NCBI RefSeq assembly: GCF_005938675.2
Contig: NZ_VCCH02000057.1
Coordinates: 1-55,671, forward strand
Reading direction: 5' to 3'
Length of the DNA stretch: 55,671 nucleotides
Source of the DNA: Mycobacterium sp. KBS0706
GTDB taxonomy: Bacteria; Pseudomonadota; Alphaproteobacteria; DSM-16000; Inquilinaceae
How positions within the stretch are numbered: position 1 is the first letter of the stretch; every line of letters begins with the position of its first letter. Under the pieces are notes generated by a model. The model did no database searches. It had not been told where the DNA came from and saw only the letters and a program-made list of their open reading frames with translations. This document shows positions 1 through 8,655 of the stretch, one piece after another. The position numbers and the translations under genes were made by a program.

Positions 1-463
1 CCTCCATCAGCCACAGCAGCAGGGTGGTCAGGCGGTCGAGGATGGCGGCCGGGCCGACACCCAGATCCGCCGCCTCATGATGTTCGACCAGCAGCCGGCC
101 GGTCAGGTCGGCGACGCCGACGGCGATCGAGGAGCGGTCGAGCGCGGCCACCAGCAGCGCGCCGGCATTGCTGCGGAACTGCAGATGGCGCGGCGCCCGG
201 CCGCGGCCGGGCTGGCCGAGGTCGCCCTCCTCGACAAGTCCGAGCGACTCCAGGATGGCGAGCCGGTCGGCGACCACGGCGCGGCCCAGCTCGGCCTCGT
301 GCTCGAGCTCCAGCCGTGTGGTTGCGCGCCCGCTGCGGATCAGGGTCAGCAGCTGCGCCAGGCTGGCATGGGCCGCCTCGATCGTGCGCGGCCGCCCGAC
401 CGATCGGGCCGGCTTTTCCTGCTCCGGGGCGGCCTGGCTGCCGGGGGGACGACCCCTTGTCAT
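1..463 (-). CDS. ROK-family transcriptional regulator, N-terminal part (cut by window edge)
   Basis: Reading leftward from the ATG at 463 gives 154 codons that run off the window. The first 25 residues are Pro/Arg-rich, residues about 30-80 form a winged helix-turn-helix, a basic GRGRAP linker follows, and residues 107-122 (ALDRSSIAVGVADLTG) resemble the first strand of the ROK sugar-kinase-like fold. ROK regulators usually repress sugar uptake or catabolism genes and respond to a sugar ligand. The start is fixed by a GGAAGGAG ribosome site just upstream of the ATG. Its target is unknown; the DNA to the right has no sugar transporter. Confidence 0.8.
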   Translation of the reverse strand, partial: MTRGRPPGSQAAPEQEKPARSVGRPRTIEAAHASLAQLLTLIRSGRATTRLELEHEAELGRAVVADRLAILESLGLVEEGDLGQPGRGRAPRHLQFRSNAGALLVAALDRSSIAVGVADLTGRLLVEHHEAADLGVGPAAILDRLTTLLLWLME

Positions 464-1185
464 CGATGCGGCTCCTTCCCTCTCGGGATCCGAACCAGCC
501 ATCAATGAACCGGAAATGTCGTTGATACAATATGGGTTTCGAATTTTCCGACAAAAGTCCGTCTCTTTATGCGTCGGAATTGTTTGACCGCTCGCCGAAT
601 CGATTGCAATAGTATTCGCAACGGACGGAAAAACCATCGACACGGGTTTGCAATTCGCCGACCTCCGGCGGTGCAGACCTGGACGACGCGACAGCGCGAA
701 GGCGCTGACCCGAGGGAGGAGAGCCATGTCGCTCACCACAGATGGGGAGACGCTGATATTTGGGTGTGCAATGCCCATACTCAGATTTCTCTATCCGGGG
801 TCTCTCGCAATCTCGATGCCTTCGGGCGTCAGGGCGCAATCTACAATGAATGTGAAGAAACGCCTAAGCTGCAATCGGTGAAACGACGGCCGGTCAGCAA
901 GGCTCGCGCGGGCTGTCGATGGCCCTTTCGGAACCACCCGGTTTTCCACTGACCACCGGTTGCGCCGAATGACGGCAGCCTGATCACTGGCGCCCGCCGA
1001 CCAGCTTCGCGCTCCTCTCCCGACGGTCCACTCGGCACCGATGCCGGTCGCGTGCCGGATGGCCGCGCCACATCCACCCGCAACATGAAGCCATGGAGGA
1101 AGTGCATGTGCGCTGACATGGGGATGAGCCCGGACCGGCAGGGCCGTGCCGGCCTGTCGCAGCCTGCCGCAGGGGAGGCGGGGTC
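464..1185. other. Intergenic stretch without a convincing gene
   Basis: About 720 bases separate the ROK gene (leftward) from the LysR gene (rightward), so both promoters must lie here. A good ribosome site (GGGAGGAGAG) precedes an ATG at 726 opening a 51-codon frame to 881, but its product matches nothing I know and may be the remnant of a lost gene. The stretch is less GC-rich than its surroundings. I see no RNA gene or clear repeat. Confidence 0.5.
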
Positions 1186-2175
1186 GTGACGGCCGCTCTG
1201 GACGCAGGCATGGAGGCATCCGGTGCCCGCCGGACGAATCTCGCCTCGGTCGACCTCAACCTGCTGGTGGCGCTGGAGGCGCTGCTGGAGCAGCGCAACG
1301 TGACCCACGCCGGACAGCGCGTGGGCCTGAGCCAGCCGGCGATGAGCCGTGCGCTGGCGCGGCTGCGGGGCATGTTCAACGACGACCTGCTGGTGCGCAC
1401 CTCCGCCGGTCCGACGCTGACGGCGCGCGGCGAGCAGCTGCGGGCCAGGCTGCCATCCGCCCTGGGGGTGATCCGCGAGATCCTGGTGAGCCGCAGCTTC
1501 AGGCCCGAGGAGGCGAAGTCGAAGGTCACCGTGGCGATGCCCGAGCACCAGGCGCTGGTCCTGCTGCCCCGGCTGCTGCCGCGCCTGCGGTTGCGGGCGC
1601 CGAACCTAGACCTCGTCGTCAGCCCCCTCCTGGCCGGTTCGCTCAAGCGTCTCGAAAGCGGCGAGATCGATCTCGCCATCGGCCAGGTCGACGGCACGCC
1701 GTCGGGCTTCTTCCGGCGCACTCTCTACACCGATCGGTTCGTCTGTCTGCTGCGCCGGGATCATCCGTCGCTGCAGCACGAGTGGACGGCAGATCGGTTC
1801 CTGGCGCTGCGCCATGCCGTGATCTCGCCAGGGGCCGAAGGCGGTTTCGGCCAGATCTACGACGCGATCGCGAACCTCAATCTGCCGGACCGGGACCCGC
1901 TGATCGTGCCCAATGTGATGGCGGCGCCGATGATGGTGGCGGAGAGCGATCTCGTGCTCACCGTACCGCGCCGGGTGGCGATGCGGGCGGCGGCGATGCT
2001 GCCCCTGACGGTGGTCGAGCCGCCGGTCGAGCTGCCCTCCTACGAGGTCTCGCTGATCTGGCACGAGCGCCATCATCGCGACGCCGAGCACGGCTGGACG
2101 CGCTCCGAAATCGCCGCCGCCGCCACGGAGGTGGTCCACAGCCTGGCCGAGCCGCCCGCCGCCCGCGTCGCCTGA
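1186..2175 (+). CDS. LysR-family transcriptional regulator
   Basis: A 329-residue protein of normal LysR length. Residues about 20-80 are the N-terminal winged helix-turn-helix; VDLNLLVALEALLEQRNVTH followed by GLSQPAMSRALARLR is diagnostic. The remainder is the substrate-binding-like effector domain. The subtype with an aromatic or hydrophobic effector (NodD/NahR/SyrM-like) is suggested by the SQPAMSRAL helix and the DDLLVRT end. GTG at 1186 has a GGGGAGG site upstream; an ATG at 1210 is an alternative start. No divergent target operon is visible, so the regulon is unknown. It ends convergently with the RTX gene. Confidence 0.85.
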   Translation: MTAALDAGMEASGARRTNLASVDLNLLVALEALLEQRNVTHAGQRVGLSQPAMSRALARLRGMFNDDLLVRTSAGPTLTARGEQLRARLPSALGVIREILVSRSFRPEEAKSKVTVAMPEHQALVLLPRLLPRLRLRAPNLDLVVSPLLAGSLKRLESGEIDLAIGQVDGTPSGFFRRTLYTDRFVCLLRRDHPSLQHEWTADRFLALRHAVISPGAEGGFGQIYDAIANLNLPDRDPLIVPNVMAAPMMVAESDLVLTVPRRVAMRAAAMLPLTVVEPPVELPSYEVSLIWHERHHRDAEHGWTRSEIAAAATEVVHSLAEPPAARVA

Positions 2176-2405
2176 CCCCGGCCTTCATCCGCCGCCGGCG
2201 GCAAAGGCCGGCGTCGGCCGCCTGGCGGCCATGACTCAAGGCGGAGCGCCGTAGTCCCGAACCCAGCTTGCCACTCGGGTCGTCGCGCCGCTCTCCCACC
2301 CCCTGCCGTCTCGCAAGCGGGAGAGGCCATGGACTCGCAAGCCGGTCGCCAGCGTCTTCGTCCCATCCCGTTGCCGCCGGCGTGCGATCGGCCGCCGTGC
2401 CGCGG

Positions 2406-4253
2406 TCAGAGCGCGAAATCGGCGGCGACCAGGGCAATGGCGCCGGTGAGCTGGATGTGGAAGTCCGAGACGCCGTCGCCATCGACGTCGCCGGCGACGG
2501 TGGTGACGTTGGGGGCGGTGACGGCGAATCGCAGCTGGCCGGCGACGCCTGTGAACAGGGCGGTGCCGATGAAGCTGAAGGCCTGGTTGCCGCCGGCGAT
2601 GGTGTTGGCGTCGATCGCCGCCAGGTCGATCCTGTCCGCCTGGGCGTGGCTGAAATCGGTGATCACATCGGCATTGGCGCCGACCGCGCTCTGCGCCGTG
2701 CTGGCGTAGACGAAGCGATCCGCCCCTGCGCCGCCGGTGAGCGTGTCCTTGCCGCCGGCCCCAGTGAGCACGTCGTCGCCATTCCAGCCTTGCAACGTGT
2801 TTGCGTTGGTGTTTCCGACCAAGCTGTCATTGCCCTGGCTGCCGGAGAGATTCTCGACGCCGAGCAGCGTGTCGCCCTCGGCCTCGCCGCCGCTGCCGAG
2901 GCCGGTGACGAGGCTGACCACGACCCCGGCCGCGCCGGTGTAGTAACTGGCGGTATCGCTGCCGCTGCCCCCGTCGAGCTCATCCGCCCCGGCGCCGCCG
3001 CGCAGCACGTCGCCGCCGTCGCCGCCATAGAGCGCATCGTCGCCGCCGAGCCCGTTCAGGGCGTCAGCGCCGCCGAGGCCGTTGATCTCGTCATTGACCA
3101 GCGTGTGGCCGTAAAGGGCATTGGCCTCTTCGGTGCCGGTGACGATCCCGTCGCGCGGATCGATGATCTGGGTCCGTACCTCATCGGTTGCGGTGCTGTG
3201 CCATTCCACCACCAGCCGGCCGTCGGCCAGCGCCGCGACATGGGGGTAGAACTGGCCCCCGGGTCCGTCGGTGCCGGTGTTGACCGTGAACTGGCCGCCG
3301 ACCCGGGCGCCGAAGGCGTCGAAGCGCTGGCCGACGATATTGTAATCGGCGGCGCTGGCGCCCGAGGATGCGTCGGACCAGACGGCGACGAAGCCGCCAT
3401 CCGGCAGGGCGGTCAGATCGGGAAAGGCCTGATGGGACGCGAAGATCGAGTTGACCAGGAACTCGGCGCCGACCTCCGCGCCGTTGGCATCGTAGATCTG
3501 GGCATGCACGCTGGCGCCGCTCCGGTCCTGCAGGGTGGTCGAGAATTCGTTCCAGGCGATGACGAAACCGCCATTGGCCAGCGCGATCACAGGCGCCGGG
3601 TTGTCGCCTGCGAGGGGGGCGTTCGAGGTGTTGTTGACCTGGGTCGAGGCGGTGATGGCGGTGCCGTCCGCCGCGAAGACGCGATAGCGGTGGTTGTCGC
3701 CGCCATTGTGGTCGAGCCAGGTGACGACGTAGCGGGCGCCGTCGGCGATCGCGGCAATCGAGGGCGCGTCCTGGATTCCGGCCGCCGCATCGCTGTTGAC
3801 GAGCGCGGCGCCGAGCCTGATGTCGTCGCCCGACTTGTAGGCGAAGCGAAAGCCGGCGCCGAGCGCAGTGATCGCACTCTGGCTTTCGAAAACGGCAGGG
3901 GCGGCGACGCTTTGCCCGGACTCGAACGTGCCGTCGGCCCCATAGGTGTTCACCCACGCGTTCTTGTCGCCAAGGATGGATTCGGTGAAGCTGACGGCGA
4001 AGCCGCCATCCGCCAGCGCGGTGACCTGCGGCTCGGAGTAGAACCCATCCGGATCCGCGCCGACAACCGCGATCTGGTCGCCGACCGCGCTGCCGAGAGC
4101 GTCAAAGCGCTGAGCCTGGACCTGCTGAGGCGCGCCGTCATCCGCCCATACCACGACGTAGCCGCCATCCGCGAGGCCAACGACATCCGACCCGCGGATT
4201 GTGGAACTGCCCGTCCCGACGACCTTCTCACTGCCCCATTTCCGTACCGGCAT
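2406..4253 (-). CDS. RTX-type calcium-binding protein, predicted type I secretion substrate
   Basis: A 615-residue protein with no Sec signal. Residues about 1-380 hold six or so repeats built on the motif LADGGFVVxW, a beta-propeller-like repeat common in secreted alphaproteobacterial proteins. Residues about 390-430 and 490-510 carry glycine-rich nonapeptides (GGxGxDxLx) that bind calcium, and the C-terminus (DGVSDFHIQLTG to DFAL) is the serralysin-type terminal region read by type I exporters. No protease HExxH motif is seen, so I do not call it an enzyme. ATG 4253 is preceded by AAGGGGA; an in-frame start at 4301 has no such support. It is chromosomal and lies next to the prophage edge. 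Confidence 0.8.
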   Translation of the reverse strand: MPVRKWGSEKVVGTGSSTIRGSDVVGLADGGYVVVWADDGAPQQVQAQRFDALGSAVGDQIAVVGADPDGFYSEPQVTALADGGFAVSFTESILGDKNAWVNTYGADGTFESGQSVAAPAVFESQSAITALGAGFRFAYKSGDDIRLGAALVNSDAAAGIQDAPSIAAIADGARYVVTWLDHNGGDNHRYRVFAADGTAITASTQVNNTSNAPLAGDNPAPVIALANGGFVIAWNEFSTTLQDRSGASVHAQIYDANGAEVGAEFLVNSIFASHQAFPDLTALPDGGFVAVWSDASSGASAADYNIVGQRFDAFGARVGGQFTVNTGTDGPGGQFYPHVAALADGRLVVEWHSTATDEVRTQIIDPRDGIVTGTEEANALYGHTLVNDEINGLGGADALNGLGGDDALYGGDGGDVLRGGAGADELDGGSGSDTASYYTGAAGVVVSLVTGLGSGGEAEGDTLLGVENLSGSQGNDSLVGNTNANTLQGWNGDDVLTGAGGKDTLTGGAGADRFVYASTAQSAVGANADVITDFSHAQADRIDLAAIDANTIAGGNQAFSFIGTALFTGVAGQLRFAVTAPNVTTVAGDVDGDGVSDFHIQLTGAIALVAADFAL

Positions 4254-4441
4254 GACGATCTTCCCCTTCGATGGTGTCGAGCCCGGCGATCGGCCGGGCA
4301 TAGCGGGCTAACCTGCCGCGGAACGGGGCAGGCGACATCGCCCGGACAGGAGATGCGCGCTGGTCCTATCTGATCTATGATGATGGGTTTTCGATCACAG
4401 AAGTTTCGAAGTCATCCGGCCATGGCCGCCGGTCCCGGCAT

Positions 4442-5020
4442 TCAGTCCCGCCTGACCCATTTCACCGGCACCACCCATTCCACCACCACATCCTCCATCG
4501 GCGGGGCGTTGTAACTGTCGAGGGTGAAATAGCCCGGGCTGGAGCCGCGGCGCAGCACCTTGACGAAGGTGCGGCCGTCGGCGAGGCGGACCACCACCTC
4601 GCGGCCGATCAGCCCGGCGGGGTCGCCGGTGGCGTCGGCGCGGCGGTAGTAGATCGTCTCGCGCTCGAGATAGCGCGGGAACATGGAATCGCCCTCGACG
4701 ATCACCGCCACCGTCATGTCGTCGGCGCCGGGCGGGGCCTCGACCTCGTCGATCCGCTCCGACGACGCGTCGCCGTCGAACAGATGCACCTCGGCGCCGG
4801 CGCCGACCTTGCCGACCAGGCGCACGGCGCGGGGCGTGCCCAGCACCTCCAGCTCGCTGGTGCCGAAGGCCTCGGCCGCCAGCCGAATGTAATCGGCGGT
4901 CAGCCGCCGCTCGCCGCGCTCGAGCTTGATCAACTGGCCGCGCGAGACGCCCATGGCCTCCGCCGCCTGCTCATGCGTCCAGCCCCGGGCTTGGCGCAGC
5001 CGTTTCAGTCCATTCCCCAT
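4442..5020 (-). CDS. CI/LexA-like phage repressor (XRE helix-turn-helix plus S24 peptidase)
   Basis: With the start at 5020 the protein has 192 residues. Residues 5-60 form an XRE-type helix-turn-helix (EQAAEAMGVSRGQLIKLERG), and residues about 65-190 form the S24 self-cleavage and dimer domain with Ser112 (in GDSMFP) and Lys154 (in FVKV) as the catalytic pair; A74-G75 in KVGAGAE is the likely cleavage bond. Such repressors hold the lytic genes off and are inactivated by RecA in DNA damage. ATGs at 5029 and 5056 are alternative starts and none has a strong ribosome site. The gene diverges from the rightward early genes across operator dyads, one of which overlaps the 5020 start. Confidence 0.85.
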   Translation of the reverse strand: MGNGLKRLRQARGWTHEQAAEAMGVSRGQLIKLERGERRLTADYIRLAAEAFGTSELEVLGTPRAVRLVGKVGAGAEVHLFDGDASSERIDEVEAPPGADDMTVAVIVEGDSMFPRYLERETIYYRRADATGDPAGLIGREVVVRLADGRTFVKVLRRGSSPGYFTLDSYNAPPMEDVVVEWVVPVKWVRRD

Positions 5021-5028
5021 TCTGGGCA
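5013..5028. promoter_or_regulatory. Third operator-like dyad overlapping the repressor start
   Basis: TTCCCCATTCTGGGCA has the same TTCCCC/GGG arms as the two stronger dyads to the right, with a less perfect right arm. It contains the repressor ATG at 5020, so binding here would block repressor expression. The function is inferred from the shared motif. Confidence 0.5.
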
Positions 5029-5055
5029 TCTTGCGTGATCGGATTCGATTTGTCA

Positions 5056-5071
5056 TTCCCCAATATGGGAA
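5056..5071. promoter_or_regulatory. Operator-like dyad 2 between repressor and early genes
   Basis: TTCCCCAATATGGGAA is a near-perfect dyad with arms TTCCC and GGGAA. Its centre is about 33 bp, three helical turns, from the next dyad, which suits cooperative binding by repressor dimers. Confidence 0.7.
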
Positions 5072-5079
5072 ATATCCGC

Positions 5080-5105
5080 TTGACAAAATTCCCCATATTG
5101 GGGAA
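5080..5105 (+). promoter_or_regulatory. Rightward early promoter -35 box and operator dyad 1
   Basis: A perfect -35 box TTGACA (5080-5085) faces the early genes, and the dyad TTCCCCATATTGGGGAA (5089-5105) fills the spacer, so a bound repressor would cover the promoter. The -10 box is not obvious (GAACAA or nearby). This is the classic layout of a phage right promoter under CI control. Confidence 0.7.
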
Positions 5106-5191
5106 CAATCATCTTAAGGCATTGGTCTTTTCATGCCGTTCAGAAGCCGAACCGGATCATCCCGCGGCTGAATTCCATTCGGAGCTGCATC

Positions 5192-5524
5192 ATGTCCTTC
5201 GCATCCACTCTCGCCGGCCCGACGGCCGGCCTCGCCCTCGCCTTGACTCCGGTCCAGCCGGACCCGGCGGCCGCCCAGGCGGAAAACCCCTGCGCCCCCT
5301 ATGATATCGTCGCCGCGGCGCTGAACGAGCGCTTTCACGAGGCCCCGGTGGCGCGGATGCTGTCCGACCGCGGCTTCCTCATCGAGATCCTGGCCTCGGC
5401 CGACGGCGCCAGCGTCACCGTGCTCGGCATCCAGGCCAACGGCACCGCCTGCGTGCTGGCGACCGGATCGGGCTTCGCCCTGGTCGACCCGGCGGCGGCG
5501 CCGGCGCCGGGGACGGACGCCTGA
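5192..5524 (+). CDS. Small secreted protein of unknown function
   Basis: A 110-residue product from ATG 5192 with a GGAG site seven bases upstream. Residues 1-29 look like an export signal (small hydrophobic residues ending ...PAAAQA), followed by a compact domain with two cysteines and the pattern FLIEILASADGASVTVLG...GTACVLATG. That pattern resembles small periplasmic alphaproteobacterial proteins that assess cell-wall or medium components, but I do not recognise a characterised family. It is the first gene after the operator region, and its stop overlaps the next start (TGATG), so the two are probably translationally coupled. Confidence 0.65.
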   Translation: MSFASTLAGPTAGLALALTPVQPDPAAAQAENPCAPYDIVAAALNERFHEAPVARMLSDRGFLIEILASADGASVTVLGIQANGTACVLATGSGFALVDPAAAPAPGTDA

Positions 5525-6033
5525 TGGGCGACGCGATCCGGCTCAGCGACCGGACCCGGACGCTGTTTGCCGTCATCGCCGCCGCGGCCGCGGCCGCGGC
5601 GCCGACACCCTCGACCCCGGAGCTCGAGGCGGCGCTGGAGGCGGCCGGGCATCGGATCACCGGCAATCCGGGCCTGATCGGCAGCGAGCTGCGGCGGCTG
5701 CAGCGGGCCGGCCGGATCACCGTCATCGGTCGGCAGAGACGGCGCGTCTTCGAGATCGCCGGCACCGGCCAGCGCACGGTGAGGCGGCCTGCCGCCGGGA
5801 CCAGCCCGGCGCTGGCCGCCGCCCTGGCCCGGACGACGCTCCGGCGCCAGGCCGCGCAGGCGGGGTGGCCGCGGCCGACCAGCGAGAGTGCCGCCGCCTA
5901 CGACGCGGCGGTGCGGCGCCGCGAATTCGCCCGCCACGAGCATCCCGAGCCTCCGGGCCCGCTGGTCCGGATCCGCCCGCCGGTCCGGCGGTCGCCCACC
6001 GGATGTGCCACCGCGCTGATGGCGCTGTGGTGA
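5524..6033 (+). CDS. Predicted small DNA-binding protein of the early region
   Basis: A 169-residue product whose ATG overlaps the previous stop. Residues about 1-85 have an alternating helical pattern followed by a basic stretch (LRRLQRAGRITVIGRQRRRVFEI) that reads as a winged-helix domain with a beta wing. The C-terminal half is rich in Arg, Pro and Ala and has no known domain. In the early region of a small prophage it may regulate transcription, but this rests only on the predicted fold and on position. Confidence 0.6.
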   Translation: MGDAIRLSDRTRTLFAVIAAAAAAAAPTPSTPELEAALEAAGHRITGNPGLIGSELRRLQRAGRITVIGRQRRRVFEIAGTGQRTVRRPAAGTSPALAAALARTTLRRQAAQAGWPRPTSESAAAYDAAVRRREFARHEHPEPPGPLVRIRPPVRRSPTGCATALMALW

Positions 6034-6040
6034 ACGGCGG

Positions 6041-6334
6041 TCAGATCCGGGCGGCGGCGGGGCCGCTGAAATGGGCGTCGCGGAACGCCGCGAAATCGCG
6101 GCGGAACTGTTCCAGCCCATAGGGCTCGGGCGGGTCCGGCGGCGTCCGGCGGGTGATCGCGGCCAGCACGCAGTCCTGGACCCGGTCCAGGCTGCCGCCG
6201 TCACGCGCGATGCTCATAGCCAGGGCGATCCATCCCACCTCCAGCGCCGAGGGCCGATGGCCCTCCTGCCAGTTGAGGAGGTAGATGCGCAGCCAGGCAT
6301 GGATCGCCTCGGCCTGTCGTGGGGTCTCCGACAT
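6041..6334 (-). CDS. Hypothetical protein, convergent to the early operon
   Basis: A 97-residue soluble, tryptophan-containing protein with no known motif. The start is well supported by GGAGG six bases before ATG 6334. It ends seven bases from the stop of the gene to its left, transcribed in the opposite direction, so expression of one may interfere with the other. Codon use matches its neighbours. The family is not recognised. Confidence 0.6.
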   Translation of the reverse strand: MSETPRQAEAIHAWLRIYLLNWQEGHRPSALEVGWIALAMSIARDGGSLDRVQDCVLAAITRRTPPDPPEPYGLEQFRRDFAAFRDAHFSGPAAARI

Positions 6335-6452
6335 GCGACCTCCGTGCTCTCCCTAGAGCAAGGGGGCGAGTCCGGACATTGTTCCCGATCAAAGGGATGA
6401 GGCGGCGTGCCGGCCGCCGACACTGCCGAATTTCCGAAATCAGCAGGGGGAC

Positions 6453-7001
6453 ATGATGGCGCGACACAGAACCGGCCGTGGCAGGACGGCTGCGGCCGGC
6501 CCGCAGGATGCGGCACGAGAGACGCCGGAGCGGGCCCGGCATGCGGCCGGGATCGTCGACCGGCCAACCGGGACCGCGATCGGCGCCCCGGTCGGCCGCC
6601 TGGTGCAGGCGCCGCTGGACCGGCTGGCGGCGCGGGGAACGATCAGCCCGCGCATGCATTCGGCCGGGCAGCGGCTGCGCGATCACTTCGAGATCGGCGT
6701 GGTGGGGGCGCGGAACTGCAACAGCGAGCTGCTGTCCGGAATCCGGGGCACCGGCACCGCGCTGGCCCCGAGCGAGGTGCAGCTCGGGGCCATCCGCGCC
6801 TACAAGGCGGCGCTGCGCTGCCTCGGCGCCCATGTCGGCGCGGTGGTGGAGGCGGTGTGCTGCCACGAGGAGGACATCACGGTCGTGGCCGACCGGCAGG
6901 GGCGCCATCGCCACCGGGTGATGGGCGTGCTGGAGGACGGGCTGAAAACCCTGGCCGACCATTACCGGCTGACCGGCCGCGACGATCCGGCGCCGGGATG
7001 A
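6453..7001 (+). CDS. DUF6456-like protein, candidate phage regulator
   Basis: A 182-residue product from ATG 6453 or 6456, with a GGGGGA site just upstream. Residues about 50-178 match the DUF6456 pattern found in many alphaproteobacterial and phage proteins: SAGQRLRDHFEIG, then a helix with AYKAALRCLG, AVCCHEED, and a final helix VLEDGLKTLADHY. The family is often attached to a helix-turn-helix in host regulators and is thought to be DNA-associated; its biochemical role is not established. It is the last gene before the late-type promoter at 7232, so it could regulate late transcription. That is inference from position. Confidence 0.65.
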   Translation: MMARHRTGRGRTAAAGPQDAARETPERARHAAGIVDRPTGTAIGAPVGRLVQAPLDRLAARGTISPRMHSAGQRLRDHFEIGVVGARNCNSELLSGIRGTGTALAPSEVQLGAIRAYKAALRCLGAHVGAVVEAVCCHEEDITVVADRQGRHRHRVMGVLEDGLKTLADHYRLTGRDDPAPG

Positions 7002-7432
7002 GGCGAGACGGGACCGCTGAGATGGGCACAGTGATCAGTTCGGGGCCGAAACAGCGGCATCCGGGCCTGATGACAGCTTCGACGAGGGCGGTCAGTCGCG
7101 ACCACTCCTCATGCATGAAACGTTCAAGCGAATCGAGGCATCTGTCCGGTTTGGCGACGGGGGCACGAAGAGCGCGTTGCCCAGACGTGTGCCTCCATCG
7201 ATCCACCGCGTTTCGTGTTCGCTTTTTGTTCTTGACGCGACGTGCCGTCACGTGGCATAGTTCAGGCACAGTCAGAGAGTTGCGCCCGCCCGGCATCGCC
7301 GCGGCGGGCGCTTTCGTTCCGGAAAAGGAGGGCGGGGCATCGAGGAATGCGGCGACAATGCGCTCTGAGCGACTTTCCGCGCCTGGCGGGGCGAGGCCGG
7401 CGGCGCCGGCGCTCGACCCGCTCAGCCGCGGA
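7002..7432. other. Intergenic stretch holding copy 1 of the 109-bp leader repeat
   Basis: About 430 bases. The first 210 hold no gene I can support. The rest is the 109-bp repeat (7216-7324), a ribosome-site-like AAAGGAGGG at 7323-7332, and about 100 bases up to the end of the leftward Tim44-like gene. The promoter and leader here point at no intact rightward gene. Confidence 0.6.
7216..7324 (+). repeat. 109-bp direct repeat, copy 1 (promoter plus leader hairpin)
   Basis: The same length and about 103 of 109 positions match the copy at 8529-8637; the mismatches cluster in the promoter spacer. It includes TTGACG (7232-7237), an 18-bp spacer, CATAGT (7256-7261), and a GC hairpin with arms 7282-7290 and 7303-7311 followed by TTTCG. 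This copy is an orphan: the leftward Tim44-like gene lies behind it rather than a phage gene. Confidence 0.85.
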
Positions 7433-8404
7433 TCAGGCGGCTGCCTGGACCGCGGACAGCTTCCAATCGGCGCGGTTTTTCCGGGCGAAGGTCCAGATCT
7501 CGACCGTCTCGGTCGGCTTTTCGGCATCGCCCTCGATGACCCGCCCGGTCGCACGGTCGCGCGTGGCATCGATGCTCGAATACCGCAGCGCGACGGTCGC
7601 GTAATCCGTGTCGGCCTCGCGCCAGGATTCGGCCAGGTCGCCCTGCAGCAGGCGGACATCCGACACCTCGTTCCTGACGCCGCGGGTGGCGTTCTCGCCG
7701 AGCTCCTCGGCGAAATACGACATCACCTCCGGGGTCGTGCGGGCGCGAAGGCCGGCGAAATCCTCGGCGCCGTGGGCGGCCTGGATCTCGCCGAGCAGCC
7801 GCTCGAAAGCGTCGAAGTCGGAACGGTCGAGGCCGACCTCGTCGCGCGGTGCCTGGCGCGCGGCGCTGTCGGGGCGCCGGGAACCGCCCGAACCCGCGAG
7901 CCCCGGCGCGAGATCGCCGCCAGCCTCACGGTGCATGCCGGACATCGCCGGGCCGGCGAAGGCGGGACGGCCGGCGCGGCCGAAGATACGCCGGAACGCC
8001 ATGACGGCCAGGAGGATCAGGCCGATCTGCAGCACCAGCCCCATCAGCCCGGCGACGCCGCCGAAGCCGTGGCCGAGCAGCATGCCGACGAGGCCGCCGA
8101 GCGCCAACCCGCCGAGGATGCCGCCGAAGCCGCCGAACCGGCCCGCCGCCGGGCTCTGGACGCCGGCCATCGGCTGGGCCTGGCCCGGCTGGGCGGCCTG
8201 GGTGCGCGGCGTCATGGTCCGGTCGATCGGCGCCGCGGTGCCGGGCGCGGTGGGCGGCGCCTGATAGGTCCGCACGCCGCGGCTGCCGAAGCCGCCCGAA
8301 TTCACGCGCCGGGCGTCGGCCTGGTCGACGGCGGCCAGGAGCACTCCCAGCCCGAGCACGAGGCTGGCGACGATTCTACCGAAGCGGCTGCGGAAAGGGC
8401 TCAT
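7433..8404 (-). CDS. Tim44-like domain protein with signal peptide and membrane segment
   Basis: From ATG 8404 the protein has 323 residues: an N-terminal signal or anchor (about 1-31, ending DQADA), a low-complexity Pro/Gln region, a Gly/Leu-rich membrane hairpin (about 70-120, GGLALGGLVGMLLGHGFGG), and a C-terminal Tim44-like domain (about 180-320) with the usual FERLLGEIQAAHGAED...RTTPEVMSYFAEEL and TVEIWTFARK. Such proteins are chromosomal in alphaproteobacteria and linked to the cell envelope; the role of the Tim44 domain in bacteria is unclear. Here it faces against the late operon and is framed by two copies of a 109-bp phage repeat, so it looks like imported cargo. Confidence 0.8.
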   Translation of the reverse strand: MSPFRSRFGRIVASLVLGLGVLLAAVDQADARRVNSGGFGSRGVRTYQAPPTAPGTAAPIDRTMTPRTQAAQPGQAQPMAGVQSPAAGRFGGFGGILGGLALGGLVGMLLGHGFGGVAGLMGLVLQIGLILLAVMAFRRIFGRAGRPAFAGPAMSGMHREAGGDLAPGLAGSGGSRRPDSAARQAPRDEVGLDRSDFDAFERLLGEIQAAHGAEDFAGLRARTTPEVMSYFAEELGENATRGVRNEVSDVRLLQGDLAESWREADTDYATVALRYSSIDATRDRATGRVIEGDAEKPTETVEIWTFARKNRADWKLSAVQAAA

Positions 8405-8528
8405 CTCTGGTCCGGGATCCATGCTGTTCTCGGTGCCTGTCGCATATGGGGATCCGCGGTCCCGATTTGAGGGGCGCCTGCGGGCGAAACCCGGCGCGGA
8501 CGGGCCGGCATCCAACGATCTCCTCTCA

Positions 8529-8637
8529 TGTTCGCTTTTTGTTCTTGACGCGATGCCGCATCACGTGGCATAGTTCAGGCACAGTCAGAGAGTTGCGCCC
8601 GCCCGGCACCGCCGCGGCGGGCGCTTTCGTTCCGGAA
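8529..8637 (+). repeat. 109-bp direct repeat, copy 2, late promoter and leader of the terminase operon
   Basis: It contains TTGACG (8545-8550), an 18-bp spacer, CATAGT (8569-8574), and a GC hairpin (arms 8595-8603 and 8616-8624 with an inner CGGC/GCCG extension) followed by TTTCGT. The terminase start at 8656 lies 19 bases after it. The hairpin reads as a factor-independent terminator with a short T tract between promoter and first gene, the layout of phage late promoters that need antitermination. That role is inferred. Confidence 0.75.
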
Positions 8638-8655
8638 GGGGGCTGGGCGATTGCA

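Noticed and set aside
2268..4373. Long plus-strand open frame of about 700 codons
   Set aside because: It is antisense to the RTX gene; the Val/Gly/Asp-rich product is a mirror of the repeat codons and has no ribosome site.
6407..8470. Plus-strand open frame of nearly 690 codons
   Set aside because: It runs through the DUF6456-like gene in another frame and antisense to the Tim44-like gene; composition is not protein-like.
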